From NCBI GenBank assembly GCA_910585065.1, contig CAJUCG010000040.1, positions 1 through 17,123 of the forward strand: a stretch of 17,123 nucleotides of DNA, read 5' to 3'. Every line of letters starts with the position of its first letter. Position 1 is the stretch's first letter. Positions 1-6,271 of the stretch are shown here, in pieces. The position numbers and the translations under genes are program-made. This stretch comes from an uncultured Lachnospiraceae bacterium. GTDB taxonomy: Bacteria > Bacillota > Clostridia > Lachnospirales > Lachnospiraceae. The notes under the pieces are model-generated. The model was not told the DNA's origin, ran no database searches, and saw only the letters and a list, made by a program, of their open reading frames with translations.

Positions 1-1504
1 CATACTGTCCGTGTCCGCCGGACTGCTTCTTATATTTGTACTCCGCCGTCGATTTCTTGCGGATTGTCTCGCGGTATGCTACGCGCGGTCTTGCCAGTTC
101 GATCTCCACCTTAAAGCGCTGGGATAATTTACTCGCTGCAATTTCAAGATGCTGCTCCCCAATACCGTACAGTAATGATTGATGGTTTTCCTTGTCACTT
201 TCTACCCGCAGCGTCAAATCTTCCTCCATCAGCCTTGAGAGTGCCTGGGAAACTTTGTCCTCATCCCCCTTATTTTTTGCACGATAGCTCTTGTACTCAT
301 AAGGCACTGACATCTTCGGGCGGTCAAACTGAATCGGATTCGCCTTTGTCGCAAGACTGTCGCCCGTCGTCGTGTTCGAGAGTTTGCCGATCACTCCGAT
401 ATCGCCCGCGTAGAGTTCCTTGACTTCAATCTGCTCTTTGCCGCGCAGAATATAGAGCCTTGATAATTTTTCCTCCGTCTGTTTGTCCACATTGTAGATC
501 GCATCGTCGGATTTTAAAATACCGGAGCAAACCTTGATAAATGAGAATTTTCCAATAAATGGATCAGCGATCGTCTTAAATACTTTTGCTGTCATTGACT
601 TGTTCGCATCGTAATCCGCCGCAAATGTCTCACCGGTCTTGGCATTGATCCCCGTGATCACACATTTATTTGGTGATGGAAAATACTTCTCCACCGCCTG
701 CAAAAGCATATTTGTACCCTGACCGTTTAAACCCGAACCCATAAGAACCGGAACAATGCTACAGTCGATCACACTTGAGCGCAGCGCGGTCGAGATTTCC
801 TGTGCAGTAAATTCCTCGCCCTCAAAATATTTCTCCATCATCTCTTCGCTTGTCTCCGCCACCGCATCCATCAGTGCCTCGCGATATTTTGTGACATACT
901 CCATCGAGTAGTCCGGGATTGGGCATTCCTCATACTCAGAAAGTTTCGTAAATTTTCGCCCTGCCATCTTTACGACATTGACAAATCCCACAAATTTTTC
1001 ATTCTCGCGAATCGGCGAGTGGAACGGTGCGATGCGCTTGCCGTAAAGCTCGGTCAGACGCTCGATCACGCGGCGGAAACTCGCATTGTCGTCATCCATA
1101 TCGGTCACAAAGAAAATGCGCGGAATCTTATATTTCTCACACAGATCCCATGCCTTGCGTGTGCCGACTTCAACACCCTTCTTTCCAGATACCACAATCA
1201 CAGCGGCATCGGCTGCCGAAACTGCCTCCTCCACCTCGCCCACAAAATCAAAATAGCCCGGCGTGTCAAGAAAATTGATCTTTGTGTCCTCCCAGATGAT
1301 CGGCACAAGGGATGTGCTGATAGAAAACTGACGCTTGATTTCTTCCTTATCATAATCGCTTAATGTGCTGCCGTCCTCAACTTTTCCCTGCCTCGTCGTA
1401 ATGCCCGTCGTATATGCCATCGCCTCGACAAGCGTTGTCTTTCCTGCCCCGCCGTGCCCAAGCACCGCTACATTTCTAATTTTTTCATACTTATAAGTTT
1501 CCAT
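1..1504 (-). CDS. EF-G-like translational GTPase (FusA2-type), C-terminus cut by the window edge
   Basis: About 501 residues are visible of a family usually near 690. The start is an ATG at 1504 with AGGAG about 8 bases upstream. The protein begins METYKYEKIRNVAVLGHGG, and GHGGAGKTT (residues about 17-25) is the P-loop. DTPGYFDF is the G3 motif. The G4 motif, normally NKxD, reads TDMD inside FFVTDMDDDNASF. Domain II and domain III follow, and the visible part stops just inside domain IV at KKQSGGHGQY, a typical EF-G signature. Known of the family: EF-G proteins translocate tRNA and mRNA on the ribosome or act in recycling; this divergent clostridial paralogue is often annotated elongation factor G-like and its exact job is unclear. 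It could also be called a Tet(M)-related protection-type factor, but the start and the G motifs fit the EF-G-like group better. Sure of the superfamily, less sure of the role. Confidence 0.9.
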   Translation of the reverse strand, partial: METYKYEKIRNVAVLGHGGAGKTTLVEAMAYTTGITTRQGKVEDGSTLSDYDKEEIKRQFSISTSLVPIIWEDTKINFLDTPGYFDFVGEVEEAVSAADAAVIVVSGKKGVEVGTRKAWDLCEKYKIPRIFFVTDMDDDNASFRRVIERLTELYGKRIAPFHSPIRENEKFVGFVNVVKMAGRKFTKLSEYEECPIPDYSMEYVTKYREALMDAVAETSEEMMEKYFEGEEFTAQEISTALRSSVIDCSIVPVLMGSGLNGQGTNMLLQAVEKYFPSPNKCVITGINAKTGETFAADYDANKSMTAKVFKTIADPFIGKFSFIKVCSGILKSDDAIYNVDKQTEEKLSRLYILRGKEQIEVKELYAGDIGVIGKLSNTTTGDSLATKANPIQFDRPKMSVPYEYKSYRAKNKGDEDKVSQALSRLMEEDLTLRVESDKENHQSLLYGIGEQHLEIAASKLSQRFKVEIELARPRVAYRETIRKKSTAEYKYKKQSGGHGQY

Positions 1505-1525
1505 ATGCGCCTCTCCTTTTTGTTT

Positions 1526-1546
1526 TCTTGCGGAATACCTGCAAGA
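1526..1546 (-). other. Small hairpin in the EF-G-like gene leader
   Basis: TCTTGC at 1526-1531 pairs perfectly with GCAAGA at 1541-1546 across a 9-base loop, between the predicted promoter and the ribosome site. It may be only local structure; no function can be assigned. Confidence 0.3.
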
Positions 1547-1566
1547 GAAAGTATCCCCACCCCTCT

Positions 1567-1595
1567 ATTTTACCAAATTATTATTATATTTACAA
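1567..1595 (-). promoter_or_regulatory. Predicted sigma-A promoter of the EF-G-like gene
   Basis: On the minus strand TTGTAA (1595-1590), a 17-base spacer and TAAAAT (1572-1567) lie about 60 bases before the ATG at 1504. The surroundings (about 1560-1700) are very AT-rich, and with the aroF promoter this accounts for the whole 306-base gap between the two divergent genes. Confidence 0.5.
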
Positions 1596-1707
1596 CAATT
1601 TTCTTTAATTTTCTGAAATATTTTTGCAAATTATTTTTCTTTTCTGTCTTGTCAGAGAGAAAAAAATTTATCCGCTTTAAACCGTTGCGCTTTAACGTAA
1701 TATAATA

Positions 1708-1736
1708 TTGACATTTGCAGCGGATTCCATTACAAT
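1708..1736 (+). promoter_or_regulatory. Strong sigma-A promoter of aroF-tyrA
   Basis: TTGACA (1708-1713), exactly 17 bases, then TACAAT (1731-1736): a consensus -35 and a one-mismatch -10. Transcription should start near 1743, giving a leader of about 68 bases. I see no T-box, leader peptide or attenuator in that leader, so control by amino acid supply may act on the enzymes. Confidence 0.75.
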
Positions 1737-1810
1737 ATCTACGTTGATTCTAAAATAGGGGTTTTCAATTAAATTTTTCTGGAAAATAAAAATCTGAAAG
1801 GAAGGATTTT

Positions 1811-2824
1811 ATGATTATTGTAATGAAGCCAAAGGCTTCCAAGGAAAATATTGACCATGTGCTGCATATTATCCGCGAAAACGGGCTGGAGCCGCATTTA
1901 TCAGACGGCAAGGAAGTGACAATCATCGGCGTGATCGGCGACAAGACCAGGCTGATGAATCAGAATCTGGAAATTGTAGATGGTGTGGAGCGCATTGTTT
2001 CGGTTACCGAGAGCTACAAGCTGGCAAACAAAAAATTTCATCCGGAAAAGAGCGTGGTCAAAGTTGGAAATGCCGCGATCGGCGGGGATGAATTTGTGAT
2101 TATGTCCGGTCCCTGCGCTATCGAGAGCGAAGAACAATTGTTGCAGACTGCAAGAGCCATCAAGAAATCCGGCGCGCAGATTCTTCGGGGCGGTGCGTAC
2201 AAGCCGCGCACTTCCCCCTACTCCTTCCAAGGGATGGAGGAGGAAGGCCTGCGCTTAATGAGGGAGGCGCGTGAGGCGACCGGACTTTCCGTTGTCTGCG
2301 AAGTGACCAGCCTCGCTGCAATAGAGACCGCTGTAAAATATGTGGATATGCTTCAGATTGGCGCGCGCAATATGCAAAATTTCTATCTCTTAAAGGAGGC
2401 GGGCAAAACTGGCCTGCCAGTCTTATTAAAGCGCGGTCTTGCCGCAACGATTGATGAGTGGTTAAATGCCGCCGAGTATATTATGTCCGAGGGCAATCAA
2501 AATGTAGTGCTTTGTGAGCGCGGAATCCGCACTTTTGAAACTGCGACAAGAAACACACTTGATATCAGTGCTGTGCCGGTGATCCGCGCAAAGAGCCATC
2601 TGCCAATTATTGTCGACCCAAGCCATGCGACCGGCGTGCGCGACTATGTCGCCCCTCTCGCAAAATGTGCGGTTGCCGTCGGAGCGGACGGGCTGATGAT
2701 CGAGACGCACCCATGCCCAAAAAAGGCACTTTCGGACGGCCCACAGTCGCTGACCTTCCCGCAGTTTGACTCACTCTGTGAAGAACTGCGCCCGTTTATC
2801 ACCCTATCGGGCAGAAAATTTTAA
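1811..2824 (+). CDS. aroF: 3-deoxy-7-phosphoheptulonate (DAHP) synthase, type I-beta with N-terminal ferredoxin-like domain
   Basis: This enzyme joins phosphoenolpyruvate and erythrose 4-phosphate, the first step of the shikimate pathway, in the cytoplasm. The 337-residue length fits the Thermotoga-type class that carries an added N-terminal regulatory domain. Residues 1-70 form that domain (MIIVMKPKASKENIDHVLHI and VDGVERIVSV). The barrel begins at about 90 with GDEFVIMSGPCAIES; Cys102 is the expected metal ligand. RGGAYKPRTSPYSFQG, QIGARNMQNF, LLKRG, IVDPSHATG and LMIETHPCPKKALSDG are the classic substrate and metal-site segments. The start ATG at 1811 follows a clear GGAAGG ribosome site. 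In related enzymes the N-terminal domain closes over the barrel when tyrosine or phenylalanine binds. tyrA follows after 18 bases, so the pair forms an operon. The choice of aroF over aroG is nomenclature only. Confidence 0.96.
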   Translation: MIIVMKPKASKENIDHVLHIIRENGLEPHLSDGKEVTIIGVIGDKTRLMNQNLEIVDGVERIVSVTESYKLANKKFHPEKSVVKVGNAAIGGDEFVIMSGPCAIESEEQLLQTARAIKKSGAQILRGGAYKPRTSPYSFQGMEEEGLRLMREAREATGLSVVCEVTSLAAIETAVKYVDMLQIGARNMQNFYLLKEAGKTGLPVLLKRGLAATIDEWLNAAEYIMSEGNQNVVLCERGIRTFETATRNTLDISAVPVIRAKSHLPIIVDPSHATGVRDYVAPLAKCAVAVGADGLMIETHPCPKKALSDGPQSLTFPQFDSLCEELRPFITLSGRKF

Positions 2825-2842
2825 TTTTTGCGGGGAATTTCT

Positions 2843-3952
2843 ATGATGAATGAAATCAAATCCATTGGTTTTATCGGTTTTGGCTTGATTGGAGGTTCCA
2901 TCGCCAGACTTTTGCGAGAGAAGAACTCCTCACTTGATCTCTTTGCCTACGATTACCATAAAGATATGCCCGCCGCAGGACTCTGCCTTGCAAAGGAGGA
3001 GGGGATATTAAACTGTATCGTACACGAACTTGATGCCTTCTCAAAGGCAGATCTTATTTTTTTGTGCGCGCCGGTCTCGAAAAATATCGAATATCTCGCC
3101 GCACTAAAAGATATTGTTTCTAAAGAGTGTATTCTCACCGATGTGGGCAGCGTCAAGGGCAATATTATGGAAATGGCAGGGATACTTGGACTTTCGCGCC
3201 AGTTTATCGGCGGACATCCAATGGCAGGTTCTGAGCAGACCGGCTATGCAAATTCAAGCACTATGCTTCTTGAGAATGCCTACTATATTTTAACGCCCTT
3301 TGAGGAGACACCCCAGGGGGTAACAAGTAAAATGATACAGCTTGTAAAAGATTTCCATGCCATCCCCGTGGTACTCGATGCGAAAAAACATGATGTCCTC
3401 ACTGCTGCTATCAGCCATCTTCCGCATATTATCGCCGCGCAGCTTGTCAATCTCGTGCGCACTTCGGACGATGAAAAAGAGCAGATGCGCCTGCTTGCCG
3501 CCGGGGGCTTTAAGGATATCACGCGCATTGCCTCCTCCTCCCCTGCAATGTGGCAGGCTATTTGCCTGTCAAATGCAAAGAGCATTGAGGAAGTGCTTAG
3601 AAAATATATTGCATCGCTTAATGAATTCCTCGATGCAGTGGCAAAAAAAGATGCACCATATTTTTACCGTATTTTTGAGGAAGCAGGCTCCTACCGCGCC
3701 AGCATTCCCAACGGCAAGGGGATGCTAAACCGCTTCTACGAAATTTTTATTGATATCAGCGACGAGGCGGGGGCGATCGCCACGATCGCGACCTTGCTTG
3801 GCGCGAACGGTATCAGCATCAAAAATATCGGCATTATCCACAACCGCGAATTTGAGCGGGGTGTTCTGCGAATTGAATTTTATAAGGAGGAAGCCCTACA
3901 GAAGGGAAAACGTCTACTTTCAGCACATAACTATACTTTATATGAGCGATAA
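2843..3952 (+). CDS. tyrA: Prephenate dehydrogenase with C-terminal ACT domain
   Basis: TyrA oxidises and decarboxylates prephenate to 4-hydroxyphenylpyruvate, the committed step to tyrosine, using NAD(P). The protein has 369 residues from the ATG at 2843. A TTG at 2828 would add five residues but has no ribosome site, whereas GCGGGGA lies at the right distance before the ATG pair at 2843/2846. The N-terminal Rossmann motif is GFIGFGLIGGS. GGHPMAGSEQTGY and the SHLPHIIA segment carry the catalytic and substrate-binding histidines typical of TyrA. An ACT domain (FIDISDEAGAIATIATLLGA and onwards) ends the protein and probably mediates tyrosine feedback. No chorismate mutase domain is fused. Prephenate is also needed by TrhP-type tRNA hydroxylases, one of which is encoded at 10309-11574. 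Confidence 0.95.
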   Translation: MMNEIKSIGFIGFGLIGGSIARLLREKNSSLDLFAYDYHKDMPAAGLCLAKEEGILNCIVHELDAFSKADLIFLCAPVSKNIEYLAALKDIVSKECILTDVGSVKGNIMEMAGILGLSRQFIGGHPMAGSEQTGYANSSTMLLENAYYILTPFEETPQGVTSKMIQLVKDFHAIPVVLDAKKHDVLTAAISHLPHIIAAQLVNLVRTSDDEKEQMRLLAAGGFKDITRIASSSPAMWQAICLSNAKSIEEVLRKYIASLNEFLDAVAKKDAPYFYRIFEEAGSYRASIPNGKGMLNRFYEIFIDISDEAGAIATIATLLGANGISIKNIGIIHNREFERGVLRIEFYKEEALQKGKRLLSAHNYTLYER

Positions 3953-3974
3953 CCAACCAAAAGAAAATCGAAAG

Positions 3975-4007
3975 AAAGGCTGCCGCATTTTGCACGACAG
4001 CCTTTTT
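3975..4007. terminator. Bidirectional intrinsic terminator between tyrA and the regulator
   Basis: AAAGGCTG (3975-3982) pairs perfectly with CAGCCTTT (3998-4005), followed by a T run on the plus strand. On the minus strand the stem is followed by TTTCTTTCG and TTTTC. It sits between two convergent genes, so it can end transcripts from both sides. Confidence 0.8.
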
Positions 4008-4026
4008 CCCGCTGAACTTTACGCTC

Positions 4027-4983
4027 TCAGTTGAAATTTGAAACGATTCCGAGTTCTTCTTTTAAAGCCGCAAGATTTTCTTCGGTATCCTCTAAATGTT
4101 CCTCAAGAAAGCTGATAATATAGTCGAGCCGGTTTACCGAAACCTGCCCGGCGATAAGTGCAGCTACGGTTCTCTGGATTCTCGCCAAACTCACGCGCTC
4201 CGACACCACCCCCTCCACAACGGATGGATAGCGTCTGCGCACATATTCCACCATCTGGGAGATAATCTGGCGGTTCAATAATTTTCCATAATTTTCCAAT
4301 ATCACCTTTTCCAGATGTGCGATCAAAATCTCCATACAGGAAACCGGCTTTTTTCCCGTTGATAATTGTCCTTTTGTGTTTTCCTCCTCCGATCTCATGC
4401 GCCATACGCCGCTTATTCCATGTACTGGTTCCACTCCCGGATGATCGGATGAATCCCTTGCCGTTTCTTCGAGATAAAAATGCATTGGATATTTCAGCTT
4501 TCCTTGTACCATCACACGCCCAAAAAGCAGGATCTCATATTCGTTATCCGCAAGATGTATCTGATCCATTATCCGGATCACCGGCACTAAAATTCCGTAG
4601 TTCTGTGCAAGGCGCACACGCAGTTGATGAATCTTCTCATACTGGCTCTGGCTCTCCTGCCTCAGCATTTCAACCAATGCTCCCGCCCCGACACTAAGTG
4701 TTAAACTCTCTTTTTGCAGTGCGCGCGAAATCTCGTCATCGCGCTCCCTTGCGCGCATATCAAGCCGATCTTCCCTTGCTAACTCATATCCGAGCAGATA
4801 ATCCGTCGTGCAGCCAAAAATAGTGGCAAGCGATTTTAACATCTGCACATCCGGCAGGCTCTGTCCCGTCTCATATTTTGACACAGCCTGCGCCGTCACT
4901 CCAAGCTTATCCGCCAGACGCTGCTGTGTCAGACCACGCCCCTGGCGCAGCATGGCAAAACGTTCTGCAAATTCATTGTCCAT
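4027..4983 (-). CDS. XRE-type DNA-binding domain fused to a FlhA cytoplasmic-domain-like module
   Basis: 318 residues from the ATG at 4983. An upstream ATG at 4995 is rejected because GGAGG (4993-4989) overlaps it and serves the ATG at 4983. Residues 6-65 form a helix-turn-helix of the XRE/Cro family (LRQGRGLTQQRLADKLGVTA, then VSKYETGQSLPDV and DYLLGYE). Residues about 92-312 align by eye with FlhA's cytoplasmic domain, in order: LSVGAGALVEML; IHQLRVRLAQNYGILVPVIR; the LADNEYEILLFGRV strand pair; VEPVHGISGVW; ILIAHLEKVILENYGKLLNR; RRRYPSVVEGVV; VSLARIQRTVAALIAGQVSV; YIISFLEE. This covers FlhA subdomains D1-D3; D4 and all membrane helices are absent, so the protein should be soluble. In FlhA this region docks flagellar chaperone-substrate complexes. 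The upstream neighbour encodes a FliD-like protein. Inferred role: a transcription factor that senses flagellar export partners. The HTH is certain, the FlhA relation strong, the function unproven. Confidence 0.85.
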   Translation of the reverse strand: MDNEFAERFAMLRQGRGLTQQRLADKLGVTAQAVSKYETGQSLPDVQMLKSLATIFGCTTDYLLGYELAREDRLDMRARERDDEISRALQKESLTLSVGAGALVEMLRQESQSQYEKIHQLRVRLAQNYGILVPVIRIMDQIHLADNEYEILLFGRVMVQGKLKYPMHFYLEETARDSSDHPGVEPVHGISGVWRMRSEEENTKGQLSTGKKPVSCMEILIAHLEKVILENYGKLLNRQIISQMVEYVRRRYPSVVEGVVSERVSLARIQRTVAALIAGQVSVNRLDYIISFLEEHLEDTEENLAALKEELGIVSNFN

Positions 4984-5020
4984 AATTTCCTCCATTAAAT
5001 CATCATTATTGGGATACTTT

Positions 5021-5034
5021 TGACTGCGCAGTCA
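5021..5034. promoter_or_regulatory. Perfect 14-bp palindrome, candidate operator of the XRE-FlhA-like regulator
   Basis: TGACTGCGCAGTCA reads the same on both strands and lies 38 bases before the regulator's start codon. XRE proteins bind such palindromes as dimers, so self-control is plausible. It could also fold in RNA as a short hairpin. Binding is inference. Confidence 0.5.
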
Positions 5035-5088
5035 CCTTTGAAAGACAGCATCCGGAATTTAGAACTCCTTCGCTCCCCCTTCTCCTTT

Positions 5089-5117
5089 ATCTTACTATAA
5101 GGACAACAAAAAAACAA
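5089..5117 (-). promoter_or_regulatory. Weak candidate promoter for the regulator gene
   Basis: On the minus strand TTGTTT (5117-5112), 17 bases, TAAGAT (5094-5089). An alternative pair is TTGGTT, 16 bases, TATAGT a few bases upstream. The -35 lies inside the terminator stem of the preceding gene. Either would give a leader of roughly 100 bases containing the palindrome at 5021-5034. Confidence 0.35.
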
Positions 5118-5158
5118 CCAACTGTTGATATGCTATGCAGTCAACTGCTGGTTGTTTT
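5111..5158 (-). terminator. Intrinsic terminator after the FliD-like gene, probably active on both strands
   Basis: AAAACAACCA (5111-5120) pairs perfectly with TGGTTGTTTT (5149-5158), and the stem continues inward with two mismatches. On the minus strand the stem runs into GTTTTTTTGTTGT; on the plus strand TTTTCTTTTTTATTTT follows. The apical part contains GCAGTCAACTGC (5137-5148), which shares the GCAGT core with the nearby palindrome. Confidence 0.75.
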
Positions 5159-5220
5159 CTTTTTTATTTTCTGTCCATCCCCCGAAAAATTACTCGCTCT
5201 CTAATCGGGCAGATTCAGCT

Positions 5221-6000
5221 TTAGAAAAATCCATCGTAGATCCCGCCTGTTGCAAAGGAACTGTAATTGCCGTTGCGGTTGTAATTTGTCTTTGAGGAGG
5301 ATGCATTCTTTGCAAGCTGCTCCGTCATCGATGCCATATCCGATGCCTTGCGCTCAATATTGGACGCGTAGGAACCGCTTCCCTTAAAGAGCGTCTTTAG
5401 CGTGGAGACATTCGCCGTCTTTAATTTCTCGTCGTCCACCTCAAGCTGATTGTTCTTTCCTACCGTGATGCCGACACGGGCGAGCATATTCTTGTTCGCG
5501 GCAGTTTCACTCACCATCGAAGCCGCCTTCTTCTGAACAACAGAACTATCCTGATCATATGCGGACTTTATTGTGCTGTTGTACGCTTTTACAAAGGTCT
5601 TTACCGCGCTGCTTATCGCGTCGCGATCATAGTCCACCACCGTCTTCTCTTCGCCGTTGTCATCGATCGTTGTCTTGGAAACCTTCTCGAAAAGCTTCGA
5701 GCTGGAGCGCAGAGAACCTGCCGCTGACTTTAAGGAGTCCGCGTCCGTCTGCGTACTCTTATACTTCTTTACTTCCTCTGAATCCGCAAGTGCCTCCAAT
5801 TTTTTCTTTGTGCTGTCCTTGCGCAGGGCACCGGCACTCTTTTTTACCCCGTCATCCTGCGAATAATACGCCTTTAAAAGCTTGCCGTAACTGCCGTTGC
5901 GGATCGCCATATAATCGCCCAGCATACTCGACATCCCGGATGAATTTGACGACATTCCAGAAAATAATGAACTATTATAATTAAACAAATTCAATGACAT
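5221..6000 (-). CDS. FliD-like protein: flagellar cap C-terminal core without the outer domains
   Basis: 259 residues, ATG at 6000 after AAGGAGGG with a 6-base gap. Residues 1-30 are rich in Ser, Asn and Met; a segment RNGSYGKLLKAYY follows at about 34-46. The middle (50-110) is Lys/Ser-rich and looks helical. From about 122 it resembles the end of the filament cap FliD: VDYDRDAISSAVKTFVKAYN matches the FliD helix FVxAYN, and MLARVGITVGKNNQLEVDDE then KLKTANVSTLKTLFKG matches the FliD ending (GIT, a dG-L-x-xDE turn, then valine and LF). No signal peptide, membrane helix or cysteine is seen, which fits a protein exported by the flagellar route or one kept in the cytoplasm. Full FliD proteins are usually well over 400 residues, so this is not a standard cap. 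The sigma-D-type promoter supports a flagellar link. Exact function unknown. Confidence 0.8.
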   Translation of the reverse strand: MSLNLFNYNSSLFSGMSSNSSGMSSMLGDYMAIRNGSYGKLLKAYYSQDDGVKKSAGALRKDSTKKKLEALADSEEVKKYKSTQTDADSLKSAAGSLRSSSKLFEKVSKTTIDDNGEEKTVVDYDRDAISSAVKTFVKAYNSTIKSAYDQDSSVVQKKAASMVSETAANKNMLARVGITVGKNNQLEVDDEKLKTANVSTLKTLFKGSGSYASNIERKASDMASMTEQLAKNASSSKTNYNRNGNYSSFATGGIYDGFF

Positions 6001-6093
6001 ATGTATCCCTCCTTGTCATGAAACAAAATCTGCTGCCCTTAGCAGTCCTCTATCTGTCCCGTCCATGTTGTAATCTTTTCCATTCTGCCTATT

Positions 6094-6120
6094 ATATCGG
6101 CAGATACTGTAAATAGTATA
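6094..6120 (-). promoter_or_regulatory. Sigma-D (FliA-type) flagellar promoter of the FliD-like gene
   Basis: On the minus strand TATA (6120-6117), 15 bases, then GCCGATAT (6101-6094). GCCGATAT matches the Bacillus sigma-D -10 consensus and TATA differs from TAAA by one base, with consensus spacing. Transcription would start about 87 bases before the ATG at 6000. Confidence 0.65.
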
Positions 6121-6143
6121 ACCTTCTCCAGGTATTTTTTCAA
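6115..6143 (-). promoter_or_regulatory. Sigma-A promoter overlapping the sigma-D promoter
   Basis: On the minus strand TTGAAA (6143-6138), exactly 17 bases, TATACT (6120-6115). Its -10 covers the -35 of the sigma-D promoter, so the two polymerases cannot bind at the same time. Its -35 lies in the first of three 12-base repeats. Confidence 0.6.
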
Positions 6144-6167
6144 GTATTTTTTCAAGCATTTTTTCAT
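6132..6167. repeat. Three tandem 12-bp repeats upstream of the FliD-like gene
   Basis: GTATTTTTTCAA (6132-6143), an identical copy (6144-6155), and GCATTTTTTCAT (6156-6167). Read on the minus strand each unit offers TTGAAAAAATAC, so it may act as repeated -35-like or A-tract (curved DNA) elements, or be a recent slippage product. Confidence 0.7.
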
Positions 6168-6202
6168 ATTTTCTGGAATTTTTATAAGTTTTTTTGTCAT
6201 TC

Positions 6203-6231
6203 TTGACATTTGATTCTACATTCTCTATACT
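6203..6231 (+). promoter_or_regulatory. Strong sigma-A promoter of the CE2-like esterase gene
   Basis: TTGACA (6203-6208), exactly 17 bases, TATACT (6226-6231), about 40 bases before the ATG at 6272. With the divergent promoters at 6094-6143 it accounts for most of the 271-base gap. Confidence 0.75.
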
Positions 6232-6271
6232 GACATAGAAACTATATCACTTTATCTTTTGGAGGTTTTTT

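Noticed and set aside
1737..1810. Possible T-box or leader peptide before aroF
   Set aside because: The leader of about 70 bases is AT-rich, has no terminator stem, T-box sequence or aromatic-codon-rich short ORF.
2828..2842. TTG at 2828 as start of tyrA
   Set aside because: No Shine-Dalgarno precedes it, while GCGGGGA is well placed for the ATG at 2843.
4981..4995. Upstream ATG at 4995 as start of the XRE-FlhA-like regulator
   Set aside because: The GGAGG that would serve the ATG at 4983 lies directly after the ATG at 4995, which itself has no ribosome site.
6039..6167. A 42-residue minus-strand ORF (MKKCLKKYLKKYLEKVILFT...) made by the 12-bp repeats
   Set aside because: It has no ribosome site and spans both predicted promoters of the FliD-like gene; the Lys-rich start simply reflects the A-rich repeats.
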